This document shows, one piece after another, positions 1-9,564 of a DNA stretch of 43,026 bases. Every line of letters starts with the position of its first letter. The first letter of the stretch is position 1. A program made the translations under genes and the position numbers. The stretch lies in contig NZ_JACJTT010000045.1 of NCBI RefSeq assembly GCF_014698825.1, positions 1 to 43,026 of the forward strand. Direction: 5' to 3'. Source of the DNA: Richelia sinica FACHB-800 (GTDB lineage: Bacteria > Cyanobacteriota > Cyanobacteriia > Cyanobacteriales > Nostocaceae). Under the pieces are notes generated by a model. It made no database searches, was not told the origin of the DNA, and saw only the letters and a program-made list of their open reading frames with translations.

Positions 1-38
1 TCAGCAACGGATACTTCGGTAAACAATTGAGATGACAT
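1..38 (-). CDS. Double-glycine leader peptide, first copy (partial)
   Basis: Reading leftward from an ATG at 38, the twelve visible codons give MSSQLFTEVSVA before the window ends. This matches the start of the peptide at 255-521 (MSSSLFTELSVS), so it is a tandem paralogue. An AAGGA sequence lies about 8 bases before the ATG, which supports the start. By analogy it is a leader of a ribosomally made secreted peptide cleaved after Gly-Gly, but the Gly-Gly and core lie outside the window. The paralogy is seen directly; the function is inferred. Confidence 0.6.
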   Translation of the reverse strand, partial: MSSQLFTEVSVA

Positions 39-254
39 GATTAAATTCCTTGATATTTTCAGGTAGGTTTTTTGTTGTGATATTCAGCAGGTGGAGGAAT
101 AACATATCAATAATTAAGCCTAAGTTAAGCAAATATTTTGATTTTAATTAGAGTTAATTTAAGATAAAACCCTACATCTATTGCCTACTTAATACTTAAT
201 TATTGATGTTAAGTTATCCAGATAAATACCACCTGCTAACTTCAGCGCAGAAAT

Positions 255-521
255 TTATGCAAAAGTTGGGAAAGGTAAAATGGGAATCCCAAGAATTGCA
301 CCGAAAGTCACAGCACTAACTCCAGATGAGAATCTCTGATCTCTTACACCAGTAGTTTGTGTAGAAGTACCATGAGCATTAGAGTTAGTGGTAGAGCTAA
401 AACCTTCAAAGGAACTCAGAAAGTTACTAGCATTAATCGTTTGAGAAAGTCCACCAGCGATAACTTCTTGTTCTGAAACAGACAATTCAGTAAACAATGA
501 AGATGACATGTTTAAATTCAT
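255..521 (-). CDS. Small double-glycine leader peptide (bacteriocin-like precursor)
   Basis: An 88-residue peptide. Its N-terminus carries LFTELSVSEQEVIAGG, which fits the double-glycine leader pattern (LSxxExExxxGG) recognised by C39-peptidase ABC exporters. The predicted core of about 64 residues is rich in Ser, Thr and Asn and ends in a hydrophobic stretch (GAILGIPILPFPTFA). Two starts are possible, ATG at 521 (MNLN-) or ATG at 509 (MSSS-). The second matches the start of the neighbouring copy at 38. No transporter, peptidase or modifying enzyme lies in view. It could be a bacteriocin or a signalling peptide. The leader call is fairly firm; the core's activity is unknown. Confidence 0.65.
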   Translation of the reverse strand: MNLNMSSSLFTELSVSEQEVIAGGLSQTINASNFLSSFEGFSSTTNSNAHGTSTQTTGVRDQRFSSGVSAVTFGAILGIPILPFPTFA

Positions 522-1204
522 CGTTGTTTTCGTGGGAATTTAGTTAATCGCGGCTTGTTGATTGCTGTGTTAGCGACTCAACTGCCTGCTTGTTTAATAA
601 GATAAGGGAAGTTCAATAGATAAGTCATTTTCAATTTGTGCACATTTCTTTGCTAAATCAAGAATTATACGACTCTGGTTAAAGTCAATATTTTTTCTGA
701 AAAATACATGATATAAATTTACTTATTTGCTATAGAGAGAAAGCATGTATTGAGCATGAAACAATAATATTTATTTTCTACAGGATAAATATTTCAAAGA
801 TTCTGATTTTGAATATAAATTTATTGCCTACAGGATATCATTTTTGTATATCCACATTACCAAAATGTATAAACAGGAAAAATAACTAAGATTTAGCACT
901 AGTTTTTAAGCACACTCGAGAAAGTGATAGGATAGCTGCATCTAGCTTGCATCACAAATATGCCAATCAATATTATGGTTTGAATTGAATTATGCAATTG
1001 CAAGCTGTAACGGCTGAGATAGTGATTCAAAATGTGTTCAGGCAACGCCAATACAGATATCCGCTACAATCGGCAAGTAAGCCTCAATCAGTTCTTCTGT
1101 AGATAAGAGACTGAAAAGTTACATTCCATACTCACATCAGCTAAAATACTAACTGCTACTAGCTGTTTAAAGTTTTAATTCTTTATTTTTAATTGCTTAT
1201 CACT
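522..1204. other. AT-rich intergenic region without a recognised gene
   Basis: About 680 bases separate the peptide gene (read leftward) from mnmG (read rightward), so both promoters should lie here. The sequence is AT-rich. The string TACAGGATA occurs twice, near 780 and 831. I see no coding frame, RNA gene or convincing promoter pair. Confidence 0.4.
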
Positions 1205-3142
1205 ATGCACAATTCTGTTGAATTTCAAGATGCTTATGATGTAATTGTTGTCGGTGCTGGCCACTCAGGTTGTGAAGCGGCTTTAGCTACTGCTCGTCTC
1301 GGTTGTCGGACTTTGTTATTGACACTTAATTTAGATAAAATCGCTTGGCAACCTTGTAACCCTGCTGTGGGTGGCCCTGCCAAATCTCAGTTAACCCATG
1401 AAATAGATGCTTTGGGTGGAGAAATTGGCAAAATGGCCGATCGCACTTTTTTACAAAAACGCATCCTCAATTCCTCACGGGGCCCAGCTGTCTGGGCATT
1501 ACGGGCGCAAACAGACAAGCGTGAATATGCAGCCATCATGAAGGGAATTGTCGAGAATCAAGACAACTTGACAATTCGCGAAGGCATGGTGACAGATTTG
1601 GTCTTAGGCGCTAATGATGAAGTGATTGGCGTAGAAACTTACTTTGGTGTAGCCTTCCAATGCAAAGCGGTAATCATCACCACAGGTACCTTCTTAGGTG
1701 GCAAAATCTGGGTGGGTAATAAGTCAATGGCCGCAGGTAGGGCAGGTGAATTTGCAGCGGTGGGTTTGACAGAAACCCTCAACCGTTTGGGTTTTGAAAC
1801 CGGCAGATTAAAGACTGGTACACCGGCAAGGGTAGATAAGCGGTCTGTTGATTACTCCAAGATGGAAATTCAACCAGGGGATGAAGAAGTACGCTGGTTT
1901 AGTTTCGACCCAGAAGCGTGGGTAGAAAGAGAACAAATCCCCTGTTACATGACCAGGACAACCAAGGAAACCCACCGTTTAATTCAGGAGAATTTACACC
2001 TGTCCCCTGTTTATGGTGGTTGGGTGGAAGCTAAGGGGCCGCGTTATTGTCCGAGTATTGAAGATAAGATTGTTCGATTTGCTGATAAGGACAGTCATCA
2101 AATTTTTATTGAACCAGAAGGGCGGGATATTCCTGAGTTGTATATCCAAGGGTTTTCTACTGGATTACCAGAAACTCTGCAATTACTCATGTTGCGGAGT
2201 CTGCCTGGTTTAGAAAACTGTGTGATGCTGCGTCCTGCCTATGCGGTGGAATATGATTATTTACCTGCTACCCAGTGTTACCCCACATTGATGACAAAGA
2301 AGGTGGAAGGGTTATTCTGTGCTGGACAAATTAATGGCACCACCGGTTATGAGGAAGCTGCTGCCCAAGGGATAGTGGCGGGTATTAATGCTGCGCGGTT
2401 TGTGCGTGGGCAAGAAATGATTATTTTCCCCCGTGAGCAAAGTTACATTGGTACTTTAGTGGATGACCTGTGTACTAAGGATTTGCGGGAACCTTACCGG
2501 ATGCTCACGAGTCGCTCTGAGTATCGGTTACTACTGCGTTCTGATAATGCTGACCAAAGAATGACACCTTTGGGTCGAGAAATTGGTTTAATAGACGATC
2601 GCCGCTGGCATTTATTTACTAGTAAACAAGAGCAAATTGCCGCAGAGAAAGAACGGCTCTATGCTACCAGAATTAAAGAACATGACGAAATTGGCCGAGC
2701 GATCGCTCATGATACTCAACAAGCAATCAAAGGTTCAATCACCCTTGCAGACTTACTACGTCGGCCTGGTTTCCATTACCTTGACCTCAACCGCTATGGA
2801 CTAGGTAATCCTACCCTCAGCCAAGCCGAAAGAGAAGGTGCAGAAATTGACATTAAATACTCTGGTTATTTAGCCAGACAACAAAATCAAATCGAACAAG
2901 TTGCTCGTCAAGCTAACCGCAGCCTACCAGCAGATTTAGATTACACCGCCATTGATACCCTCTCTAAAGAAGCCAGGGAAAAACTCTCCAAAGTCAAACC
3001 CTTAACTATAGGCCAAGCAGCCCGCATTGGTGGTGTCAACCCTGCGGATATTAACGCCTTGTTGATTTATTTGGAAATTCGTAAAAACCAAAGCCAGCAA
3101 GACTTTCCAGCCTTAGCAACTACTCCATCTCAATCTGGTTGA
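1205..3142 (+). CDS. mnmG: tRNA uridine-5-carboxymethylaminomethyl modification enzyme MnmG (GidA)
   Basis: MnmG is an FAD- and NADH-dependent protein that works with MnmE to build the cmnm5 group on wobble U34 of several tRNAs in the cytoplasm. The N-terminus has the dinucleotide-binding motif [24 protein letters not shown], the [11 protein letters not shown] stretch and [19 protein letters not shown] are family hallmarks, and the helical C-terminal MnmE-binding region is complete. From the ATG at 1205 the protein has 645 residues, close to the usual 620-640. An in-frame TTG at 1193 would add four residues but has no better ribosome site. It is a single gene followed by a hairpin terminator. 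Family assignment is firm. Confidence 0.97.
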   Translation: MHNSVEFQDAYDVIVVGAGHSGCEAALATARLGCRTLLLTLNLDKIAWQPCNPAVGGPAKSQLTHEIDALGGEIGKMADRTFLQKRILNSSRGPAVWALRAQTDKREYAAIMKGIVENQDNLTIREGMVTDLVLGANDEVIGVETYFGVAFQCKAVIITTGTFLGGKIWVGNKSMAAGRAGEFAAVGLTETLNRLGFETGRLKTGTPARVDKRSVDYSKMEIQPGDEEVRWFSFDPEAWVEREQIPCYMTRTTKETHRLIQENLHLSPVYGGWVEAKGPRYCPSIEDKIVRFADKDSHQIFIEPEGRDIPELYIQGFSTGLPETLQLLMLRSLPGLENCVMLRPAYAVEYDYLPATQCYPTLMTKKVEGLFCAGQINGTTGYEEAAAQGIVAGINAARFVRGQEMIIFPREQSYIGTLVDDLCTKDLREPYRMLTSRSEYRLLLRSDNADQRMTPLGREIGLIDDRRWHLFTSKQEQIAAEKERLYATRIKEHDEIGRAIAHDTQQAIKGSITLADLLRRPGFHYLDLNRYGLGNPTLSQAEREGAEIDIKYSGYLARQQNQIEQVARQANRSLPADLDYTAIDTLSKEAREKLSKVKPLTIGQAARIGGVNPADINALLIYLEIRKNQSQQDFPALATTPSQSG

Positions 3143-3249
3143 GTTTACTATAAAATAATGGGATCGGTATGATCGATGACATAGTTTTTTAAACTAACAT
3201 CATCAACCCTTTCCAAATCAGAGTAGAATTTAATACCACTGTTGCATCA

Positions 3250-3290
3250 ACTCATTCCCTTGGGAATGGGTGATTGGTTATTTGTTTTTA
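3250..3290 (+). terminator. Rho-independent terminator after mnmG
   Basis: A 9-bp stem (one T-G pair) with a 4-base loop formed by ACTCATTCC and GGAATGGGT. It is followed by a T-rich run ending in TTTGTTTTT. It sits about 110 bases after the mnmG stop. Confidence 0.6.
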
Positions 3291-3361
3291 CATCTACTTT
3301 TTGATTTCCAGGCAGTAGGGGTGTAGTTTCCCCATTCTTGCAGCCACAACCCAGAACGCCT

Positions 3362-4597
3362 ATGATACCAGAAGCCAGCAGCAATCTTATCGTTTCGGAA
3401 GTATCAGAAGAGTTGAGCGCCAACGAGCCTTGGTCAATAGAAACTTATGCCGAAGGCTTAATGGATGAACTCTTTGTTGATATTGACAATATTCTTGAGG
3501 GGCGAGTCAAACATTCTACTCAACCCGCAACCAGAACTGTACGTAAATCCGCCGCTTCTGTACAATTTCCAGAAGTTGTATTACCAACTACCGTTAATGG
3601 CAGCCTCAAAACAGTTTCTGTCCAGCAAGTTTCATCAGCCACTGATTCTCCATCCATGGCCCTGGTAGTACAACCTGCTACCGTCACAGCAATTACAAGA
3701 GCCGCTGAGCCAAAAAATAGTGGTTTGGGTAAACTGCTGATTCTGGGAGCCAGCATTACTGTGGCTATGGCGGGGATGCTTTATCTAACAGAGTCGGGGT
3801 CACTTACTAACATCTCTGCTAACTGGAGTAATCAAACTCTTCTAGCACCAGAAACCCAAAGAGCAGCAGTTAATCAGCCTAACCCCAATGCAGAACTGGT
3901 TAATTATATGCTGGCAGCTTTGGAGGTGATAGACCAACCAGGAAGCAGTAATCATCAAACATCTGGAAAAACTGGATTTCCTGATGTGAATCTCCATCAA
4001 AAGAATGCCCTAGCTTTACCAACTACTCAATCACTAGGGACTCTGCCACCACCCCTAACTGCTAACAATACAATTCCCATTCCTGGACAGTCTACAAACG
4101 TGGTAGAGCGGATTTATATTCCTGTCTATCAAGCGCCACCACCAATGCGCTATCCTATCCCACCCGTACCTGCCCTACCTGCTTCCATATCTTCAACGTT
4201 GCCATTACCCCAACCTGTGAAGAATCAGCCAGTACAAAACAAACCTAAAGTAGAAAATGTAGGTGTGGGTAAAAATCCTTTGGCAATGGTGAAACCAGCT
4301 GCTATCAAGTCCCAGCCTTTACCCATAGGACAACCCAAAATGCCCACTGCGGCACCATTACCACCGACAACGGCTGTACAACCTACCCTACCCAAGTATT
4401 CAGCTGAGTTGGAGGGTTTGTTGGAATTGGGGCAAAAATCTGCGGCCTTATTTAAAATTGACGGGGTGACTCGTCGAATTAACTTAGGGGAAAGCATTGG
4501 TGCCAGTGGTTGGACATTAGTGGAGGTAAGTAAGGGAGAAGCTATTATCCGGCGCAATGGAGAGGTACGCTCTATTTATGCTGGACAAAAGTTATAA
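3362..4597 (+). CDS. Proline-rich single-TM protein with GspC/PilP-like C-terminal domain
   Basis: About 411 residues from the ATG at 3362; an upstream TTG at 3338 would add eight. An acidic N-terminal cytoplasmic part of about 130 residues is followed by one membrane segment (LLILGASITVAMAGMLYL). Next comes a long Pro/Gln/Ser-rich linker with PPPMRYPIPPVPALP-type tracts. The last 65 residues (from LEGLLELGQKSAALFKIDG, ending in YAGQKL) resemble the small beta domain of GspC and PilP, with the INLGESIGASGWTL pattern. This is the layout of an inner-membrane protein that reaches through the periplasm. No pilus or type II secretion gene is adjacent. The domain resemblance is my pattern recognition; function is unknown. 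Confidence 0.7.
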   Translation: MIPEASSNLIVSEVSEELSANEPWSIETYAEGLMDELFVDIDNILEGRVKHSTQPATRTVRKSAASVQFPEVVLPTTVNGSLKTVSVQQVSSATDSPSMALVVQPATVTAITRAAEPKNSGLGKLLILGASITVAMAGMLYLTESGSLTNISANWSNQTLLAPETQRAAVNQPNPNAELVNYMLAALEVIDQPGSSNHQTSGKTGFPDVNLHQKNALALPTTQSLGTLPPPLTANNTIPIPGQSTNVVERIYIPVYQAPPPMRYPIPPVPALPASISSTLPLPQPVKNQPVQNKPKVENVGVGKNPLAMVKPAAIKSQPLPIGQPKMPTAAPLPPTTAVQPTLPKYSAELEGLLELGQKSAALFKIDGVTRRINLGESIGASGWTLVEVSKGEAIIRRNGEVRSIYAGQKL

Positions 4598-4623
4598 AAT
4601 CCGGGTTTATGGTTAAGTCAATG

Positions 4624-4738
4624 TTGGCATTGCTGAATGAGAAAATGAATTGATATTTTTGCAGACGTTATAAAATTAGCGTTTGTGTTTTTTTGGATGT
4701 TGATTTCCATCATTCATTATGTTGATCAGCAATGCCAA
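4624..4738. repeat. Long interrupted inverted repeat between convergent genes
   Basis: TTGGCATTGCTGA (4624-4636) is repeated perfectly inverted at 4726-4738. After a 7-base internal loop on each side a second stem pairs AATGAAT (4644-4650) with ATTCATT (4712-4718). The whole can fold into a hairpin of about 115 bases. It lies between the convergent genes ending at 4597 and 4818. It may act as a bidirectional terminator or be a MITE-like remnant. Confidence 0.5.
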
Positions 4739-4817
4739 AATCTTAGTCATCAATTCCAGATCATCTATAAATCGCCTGGATTAATTAAGGCATACTCACA
4801 CACCGTTTTTTACATTT

Positions 4818-6119
4818 TTACAAATTCATCCATTCTTTATTGCCAGCAAAACCTTTTGATTTAGTCCGCTTCTTCTGGCTTTCTGTTTCTTTACCATTTA
4901 ACATCCATTCCAAATGCTGCGGTAAAAGTTTTGCTAAATCATAATTCTGCAAAATAGTTTCCCTGGCTTTATTTCTGATTTTCTGCATTTGTTCTGGGTA
5001 ATTTAAGGCTTCGTCTACTCGTTTGGCAATTTCTTCAGGTGAAAAGAAATCAACTAATAAGCCATTAACACCGTCTTGAATTACTTCTAATACAGGGTCT
5101 GTTTTGGAAGCGATTAATAAACATCCAGCCGCCATAGATTCTAACATTGACCAAGATAAAACAAAGGGACGGGTTAAATAAATATGGGCAGAAGAAGCTT
5201 GCAAAACTTGCAGATATTCAATGTAGGGTAGACTGCCTGTAAAATGTAATCTCGATAAATCTAAAGATAGTTTTTCTAACATTAATTTCTTATAGGTTTG
5301 ACCTTCTGGTAGTTGTTTACCGTAGGCAACTCTATCGTCTCCAACTACCACGACATGACAGTTAGGTCGGCGTTGCTGAATGAGGGCTACAGATTCCATA
5401 AACTGAGGAAAACCACGGTAAGGTTCCATTCCTCGTCCCACATAGGTGACTAATTCGGAAACATGGGAAAGGTCAAGATTGATGCGGGGTAAAACTAATT
5501 TTGCTCCTGGTTTGGGGATAAAGAAATTAGTATCAACTCCATCATGGATAACATTGATTTTGCTTTGTAATTCTGGGGGAAATTGTTGACGCTGCCAGTA
5601 GGTAGGAGCCAAACCGCGATCGCAACTGTATAAATCAATTAAGATGGGTGCATTTTTGATCCGAATGCGACATTCATCATTAGGTGTCATCGGGTCGCTG
5701 GGGTCAAAGTCGGCATCTGTGCCGTGGGCATGGTAAAACCATTCAAAATAACAGATTAATTCGGCTGTGGGGAAAATATCTTTAATAAATAAGGTGGGGC
5801 CCCATCCAGAATGCCCATAAACGATATCGGGAATGAAACCCTTGGCTTTTAGTTCTTGACAGATGCGATAAATTGCTTGTCCAGTGAGAACGGCATTTTC
5901 TAAATTGCGAATATAGTGATGTGTTTGCGGTGATGCTGCGCGGGCAGGATTATAAATAGCTTTAAAAACGCCAGGAATTTCTACATCATTACGGTTAGTA
6001 GCAAACACCACCTGAAAGTTAGGATCATTCCCTAAAACCGTAGCTAGGTGGCGAAATTGGGCGGGAAAGTTGGGGTGTAAGAATAATATCCGCTTGGGAG
6101 TGGTAGTAATGCTGTTCAT
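4818..6119 (-). CDS. GT4-family glycosyltransferase
   Basis: A 433-residue protein with the two-Rossmann GT-B layout. The N-terminal half starts RILFLHPNFPAQFRHLA. The acceptor and hinge region contains NVIHDGVDTNFF. The C-terminal donor domain has VVVVGDDRVAYG and the GT4 signature region SMLESMAAGCLLIASKTDP, with the conserved Glu of the E-x7-E motif. It probably transfers a sugar from a nucleotide donor to a polysaccharide or lipid at the cytoplasmic face of the membrane. The last 25 residues are lysine-rich and look like an appended tail. It is not in an evident operon. The sugar and acceptor cannot be told from sequence. Confidence 0.88.
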   Translation of the reverse strand: MNSITTTPKRILFLHPNFPAQFRHLATVLGNDPNFQVVFATNRNDVEIPGVFKAIYNPARAASPQTHHYIRNLENAVLTGQAIYRICQELKAKGFIPDIVYGHSGWGPTLFIKDIFPTAELICYFEWFYHAHGTDADFDPSDPMTPNDECRIRIKNAPILIDLYSCDRGLAPTYWQRQQFPPELQSKINVIHDGVDTNFFIPKPGAKLVLPRINLDLSHVSELVTYVGRGMEPYRGFPQFMESVALIQQRRPNCHVVVVGDDRVAYGKQLPEGQTYKKLMLEKLSLDLSRLHFTGSLPYIEYLQVLQASSAHIYLTRPFVLSWSMLESMAAGCLLIASKTDPVLEVIQDGVNGLLVDFFSPEEIAKRVDEALNYPEQMQKIRNKARETILQNYDLAKLLPQHLEWMLNGKETESQKKRTKSKGFAGNKEWMNL

Positions 6120-6399
6120 AAATGTAAATGATATGGAAACCCTTACTGTATTTAATAGACTAACCTGTCAATTTGGGTTGAACCTTTGATGTTTAAGACT
6201 TTGAGGCTCACTAAGGTTATATCTATAATCTTTATGGACTAATTATTTATCCATCTCGGTAGCTCCATTTTCCCATCTGCTCAGTGCAGTTTAAAAAACA
6301 ATTTGCCAAAATGGCATACACCTAGTGGGGGTGGTCAGGTTAACATAGCCTCTACTGCTGCCGATGTAACGGCACATTACTCTCACTTCATTGTTGTCG

Positions 6400-6430
6400 T
6401 TTGTTTACCTCATCCAAGATGGCAAACAAA
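6400..6430. promoter_or_regulatory. Inverted repeat upstream of the DUF4347/FG-GAP gene
   Basis: TTTGTTTACC (6400-6409) pairs with GGCAAACAAA (6421-6430), nine of ten positions, across an 11-base loop. It lies about 240 bases before the start at 6667. It could be a leader-RNA hairpin or an operator. Confidence 0.35.
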
Positions 6431-6459
6431 TTAGGGGTGTCTCTGGTTAGGAGTTAATC

Positions 6460-6484
6460 AATTTTGTTCTGAATGAACAAAATT
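6460..6484. promoter_or_regulatory. Perfect 10-bp inverted repeat upstream of the DUF4347/FG-GAP gene
   Basis: AATTTTGTTC (6460-6469) and GAACAAAATT (6475-6484) are perfect inverted copies around the 5-base loop TGAAT. It has an operator-like size and composition, and a weak hairpin is also possible. Confidence 0.4.
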
Positions 6485-6666
6485 ACGGGTCTCAGGCTTG
6501 GGAAAGAAATATAAGAATGCTGTAACGGCCGTTGCACATCTGTGGTTGAACTGCATGTTTCAATAATGCAGTCAATTTGTGCTGGCTAAGTGAGAGTCAT
6601 ATTGCTATTTACCAAGGCAGTGATTAATTGTCAACCTTTCACCTCAGGGAATATTCCTGAATAACG

Positions 6667-9273
6667 ATGACTATTATACTTGACTCACTTTTACAGCCAG
6701 AAACAGCTACAACAGCAAATGGACAAATCCTTGTATTTATCGATGCAGGAATTGAGGACTATAATTTACTAGTAGAGGGGATTTTACCTACAGCAGAAGC
6801 GATCGCTCTCCATCCCCAAGAAGATGGCATTACTCAAATTAGTGAAATTCTCAAAAATCGTGCTGTCAGTAGCATTCAGTTAATTGCTCATGGTAGTTCC
6901 GGCAGCTTAAAACTGGGTAGCACCACGCTCAATTTAGAAAATCTCCACACCTATAGCCAGCAACTACAACAGTGGCAAACCACAGATATTCTCATTTATG
7001 GTTGTGAAGTCGCTTTAGGAGAGCGCGGTCAAGGATTTTTACAACAACTACACCAAATCACCAAAGCCCATATTGCTGCTTCTGCCCGCAAAATTGGTCA
7101 AGGTCACTGGGAATTAGAAACCAAAATTGGCTCTCCTTCCAGCACTTTAGCTATCACTGAGTCTGTCCAAGCCACCTATCCGGGACTTTTAGTCTCCTTC
7201 AGCGAAGTCAAAAACTTCATCGCTGATATTAAGCCTTTTTCCGTCGTAGCTGGTGATTTTAATGGTGATGGCAAACAAGATTTAGCCGTAGCCAACAGTG
7301 GTAGTAATAACATCAGTATATTGTTGGGCGATCGCACAGGCAACTTCAGTTCCCCCTCCAACTTCATCGCAGGTATTACTCCCTCAGCCATTGCTAAAGG
7401 AGACTTCAATGAAGATGGCATCCTTGACTTAATCGTCACTAACTTCAATAGCAACAGCATTACCCTGCTACTAGGAGATGGTACTGGTAGTTTTGGTCTA
7501 CCTACCACCTTTACTTTATTGGGTGGCAATGTTGACCCTTCTGTTGCACCTTCATCCTTAGCAATAGCCGACTTAAATAAAGACGGCAACCTAGATGTAG
7601 TAGTAGCCAACTATGTCAGTGGTGATGTTTCCGTCCTACTTGGTAATGGCACAGGTTTATTTAGCCCTCCCAATGCCTTTTTTGTGGGAGATTTACCTGC
7701 ATCTGTCACTCTTGCCGACCTGGATGGTGATGGCAATTTGGATATAGTTACAGCCAACAGCGAAAGCAATGATGTTTCTATTCTGCTAGGAGATGGCACT
7801 GGAAATTTTGGCGACGAAATTGTCTTTGACGTGGAAACTGGTCCCAACTCTGTAGTTGCCGGTGACTTCAACAATGATGGACTATTAGATTTAGCCACAG
7901 CCAACAGTGAAAGTGATAACGTTTCCGTCCTCATAGCTGAAGGTACAGGTTTTGTTAAAAAGAATTTTAATGTTGGTACTAGTCCCACCCTCATTGTCAC
8001 TGGTGACTTCAATGGTGACGGTAATCTTGATTTAGCAACAACAAACTTCGATAGCAATAACGTCTCTGTCTTAATTGGTGATGGTGCTGGCAATTTTGCT
8101 GATGCTGCTAACTTTGCTATTGGTAATGGTGCTAATTCCTTAACCGTCGGCGACTTTAACGACGATGGCAAGCCAGACCTAGCAACAGCTAACGGTGACA
8201 GTAACAACGTTTCTGTACTATTAAATAATAGTGTATTTCCTGTACAAGTCAGCAATACCAGCAATGATGTCTTTAACATTCGCGGTGGTAGTGATAAAGC
8301 CACCGTGAAAATTAGCCTCACCGGTAATAATTCTAATCAAGTCAGTGAATTTGGTTTATTTATAGTTGATGATCAAAATGGTAATATTAATGGCATGGCT
8401 CCTGGTGCAGAAGGTTATGCAGAAGCAGCATTAGAACGTGCCCAAATTATTTTTTCTGCCATCAATAATGTTCCTAATGGATTTAGCCTAGAAAATTTCT
8501 GTCGCATCTTGGCATTTAATCCCAACACTTATGTGAGATTTTATTTAATTCCTGGTAGTTCTCTAGATGCGCTAGAATCTCAACTGATTGATATTAGCAA
8601 TGTCCTTTTCCCCAGCATTTCTAATCTACAAATCAACCAGCTAGAAAATGGTGGATTTTCCCTATCTTGGGATGATAATTCTGACCAAGATATTGATTTT
8701 CAAGATATCGCTATTAATATTGAACCCACTGATCAAACTTCTCCGCTGGGAACAGGTTTGCAAACTCAGTCAGAAGGAGAAGTGATTGATTTACGTAATA
8801 CTTCAGGAGAGATTAACGCTGAATTTACATTTAGCCGGGAAGCTTCATATAACAATTTTGGTGGATTTTATCGGGTACTCAATGCCCAAGGTGGAATAGA
8901 TACTAATAATGATGGGCAAGTTGACCTGCTACCGGGACAAGCTGGCTATATGCAAGCAGCAGTGGGTTCACGTCTTGCAGATATTAACTTAACGGTCAAC
9001 AACCAAAGTAGTATGTCTTTAAGCACTACCTTACAAGGTGGGTTTATTTATGTCCCCTTTATCGTTGTGAATAGCCAACCTGAAGCCCTTTTTGATAACA
9101 ATCCTAATAATGATCCGGCTGTATTCTTCCCATTTTTAGGAGCTAATTCTGATGGTATAGATCATGTGCGGATGCTGGGTGATAATATCTTTGCTTTTGA
9201 AGACATGATGAATGGTGGTGATAAAGATTTTAATGACCTCATCGTCCAAGTAAACTTCACAACCACAGCTTAA
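6667..9273 (+). CDS. Large secreted protein: DUF4347, seven FG-GAP/VCBS repeats, DUF4114
   Basis: An 868-residue acidic protein without a classical signal peptide. Residues about 20-180 form a DUF4347 domain (ILVFIDAGIEDYN; VSSIQLIAHGSSG; DILIYGCEVALGERG). Residues about 185-525 hold seven FG-GAP/VCBS repeats of roughly 46 residues, each with a calcium-binding loop of the form DFNGDGKQDLA and a following NxxSxLLGDGTGNF segment, as in beta-propellers. The C-terminus is a DUF4114 domain ending in EDMMNGGDKDFNDLIVQVNF. A related half-copy sits at about residue 540-660 (APGAEGYAEAAL compared with LPGQAGYMQAAV). In cyanobacteria DUF4347 proteins are typically large, Ca-rich extracellular proteins probably exported by type I secretion. 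The role, perhaps adhesion or surface layer, is inferred. Confidence 0.85.
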   Translation: MTIILDSLLQPETATTANGQILVFIDAGIEDYNLLVEGILPTAEAIALHPQEDGITQISEILKNRAVSSIQLIAHGSSGSLKLGSTTLNLENLHTYSQQLQQWQTTDILIYGCEVALGERGQGFLQQLHQITKAHIAASARKIGQGHWELETKIGSPSSTLAITESVQATYPGLLVSFSEVKNFIADIKPFSVVAGDFNGDGKQDLAVANSGSNNISILLGDRTGNFSSPSNFIAGITPSAIAKGDFNEDGILDLIVTNFNSNSITLLLGDGTGSFGLPTTFTLLGGNVDPSVAPSSLAIADLNKDGNLDVVVANYVSGDVSVLLGNGTGLFSPPNAFFVGDLPASVTLADLDGDGNLDIVTANSESNDVSILLGDGTGNFGDEIVFDVETGPNSVVAGDFNNDGLLDLATANSESDNVSVLIAEGTGFVKKNFNVGTSPTLIVTGDFNGDGNLDLATTNFDSNNVSVLIGDGAGNFADAANFAIGNGANSLTVGDFNDDGKPDLATANGDSNNVSVLLNNSVFPVQVSNTSNDVFNIRGGSDKATVKISLTGNNSNQVSEFGLFIVDDQNGNINGMAPGAEGYAEAALERAQIIFSAINNVPNGFSLENFCRILAFNPNTYVRFYLIPGSSLDALESQLIDISNVLFPSISNLQINQLENGGFSLSWDDNSDQDIDFQDIAINIEPTDQTSPLGTGLQTQSEGEVIDLRNTSGEINAEFTFSREASYNNFGGFYRVLNAQGGIDTNNDGQVDLLPGQAGYMQAAVGSRLADINLTVNNQSSMSLSTTLQGGFIYVPFIVVNSQPEALFDNNPNNDPAVFFPFLGANSDGIDHVRMLGDNIFAFEDMMNGGDKDFNDLIVQVNFTTTA

Positions 9274-9464
9274 ACAACTGAAAATTACTGCACATAGATA
9301 TTAGGGTAGGGTAAGGATTCAGGTGAGGGGTATTGACAAACAGGGGATAGTTTCCATCCTGAGACAATAAAAGGCTACACTGTCATTGGTCACTCTTCAC
9401 CCATTACCTTTAATCCACTAACTTCACTCTAATTAATATTTTGATTATACAACGCCAATGTTAA

Positions 9465-9493
9465 ACCCAGGAGAAATTGCCGATCTCCTGGGT
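9465..9493. terminator. Strong hairpin between the FG-GAP gene and the tRNA-like region
   Basis: A perfect 10-bp stem, ACCCAGGAGA (9465-9474) with TCTCCTGGGT (9484-9493), around a 9-base loop. It lies downstream of the plus-strand gene ending at 9273 and also downstream of the minus-strand tRNA-like region. The U-tract is poor on both strands, so it may be a terminator or a processing/stability hairpin. Confidence 0.5.
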
Positions 9494-9564
9494 ATTATAT
9501 CTTTACCAATTAGGTAAAAACTGCCAACTAATTTTTTGATTTCCTGTTGCTTACATTCACATTT

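Larger units (their letters stand above)
6120..6666. other. Intergenic region between divergent genes
   Basis: A 547-base gap holding the promoters of the glycosyltransferase (leftward) and the large secreted protein (rightward). Two hairpins stand out and are listed separately. I see no open frame worth calling. Confidence 0.4.

Noticed and set aside
7176-8321. Long open frames antisense to the FG-GAP repeats
   Set aside because: They mirror the repetitive GAT/GGT-rich calcium loops of the real gene and encode low-complexity Ser/Leu/Pro sequence without start context.
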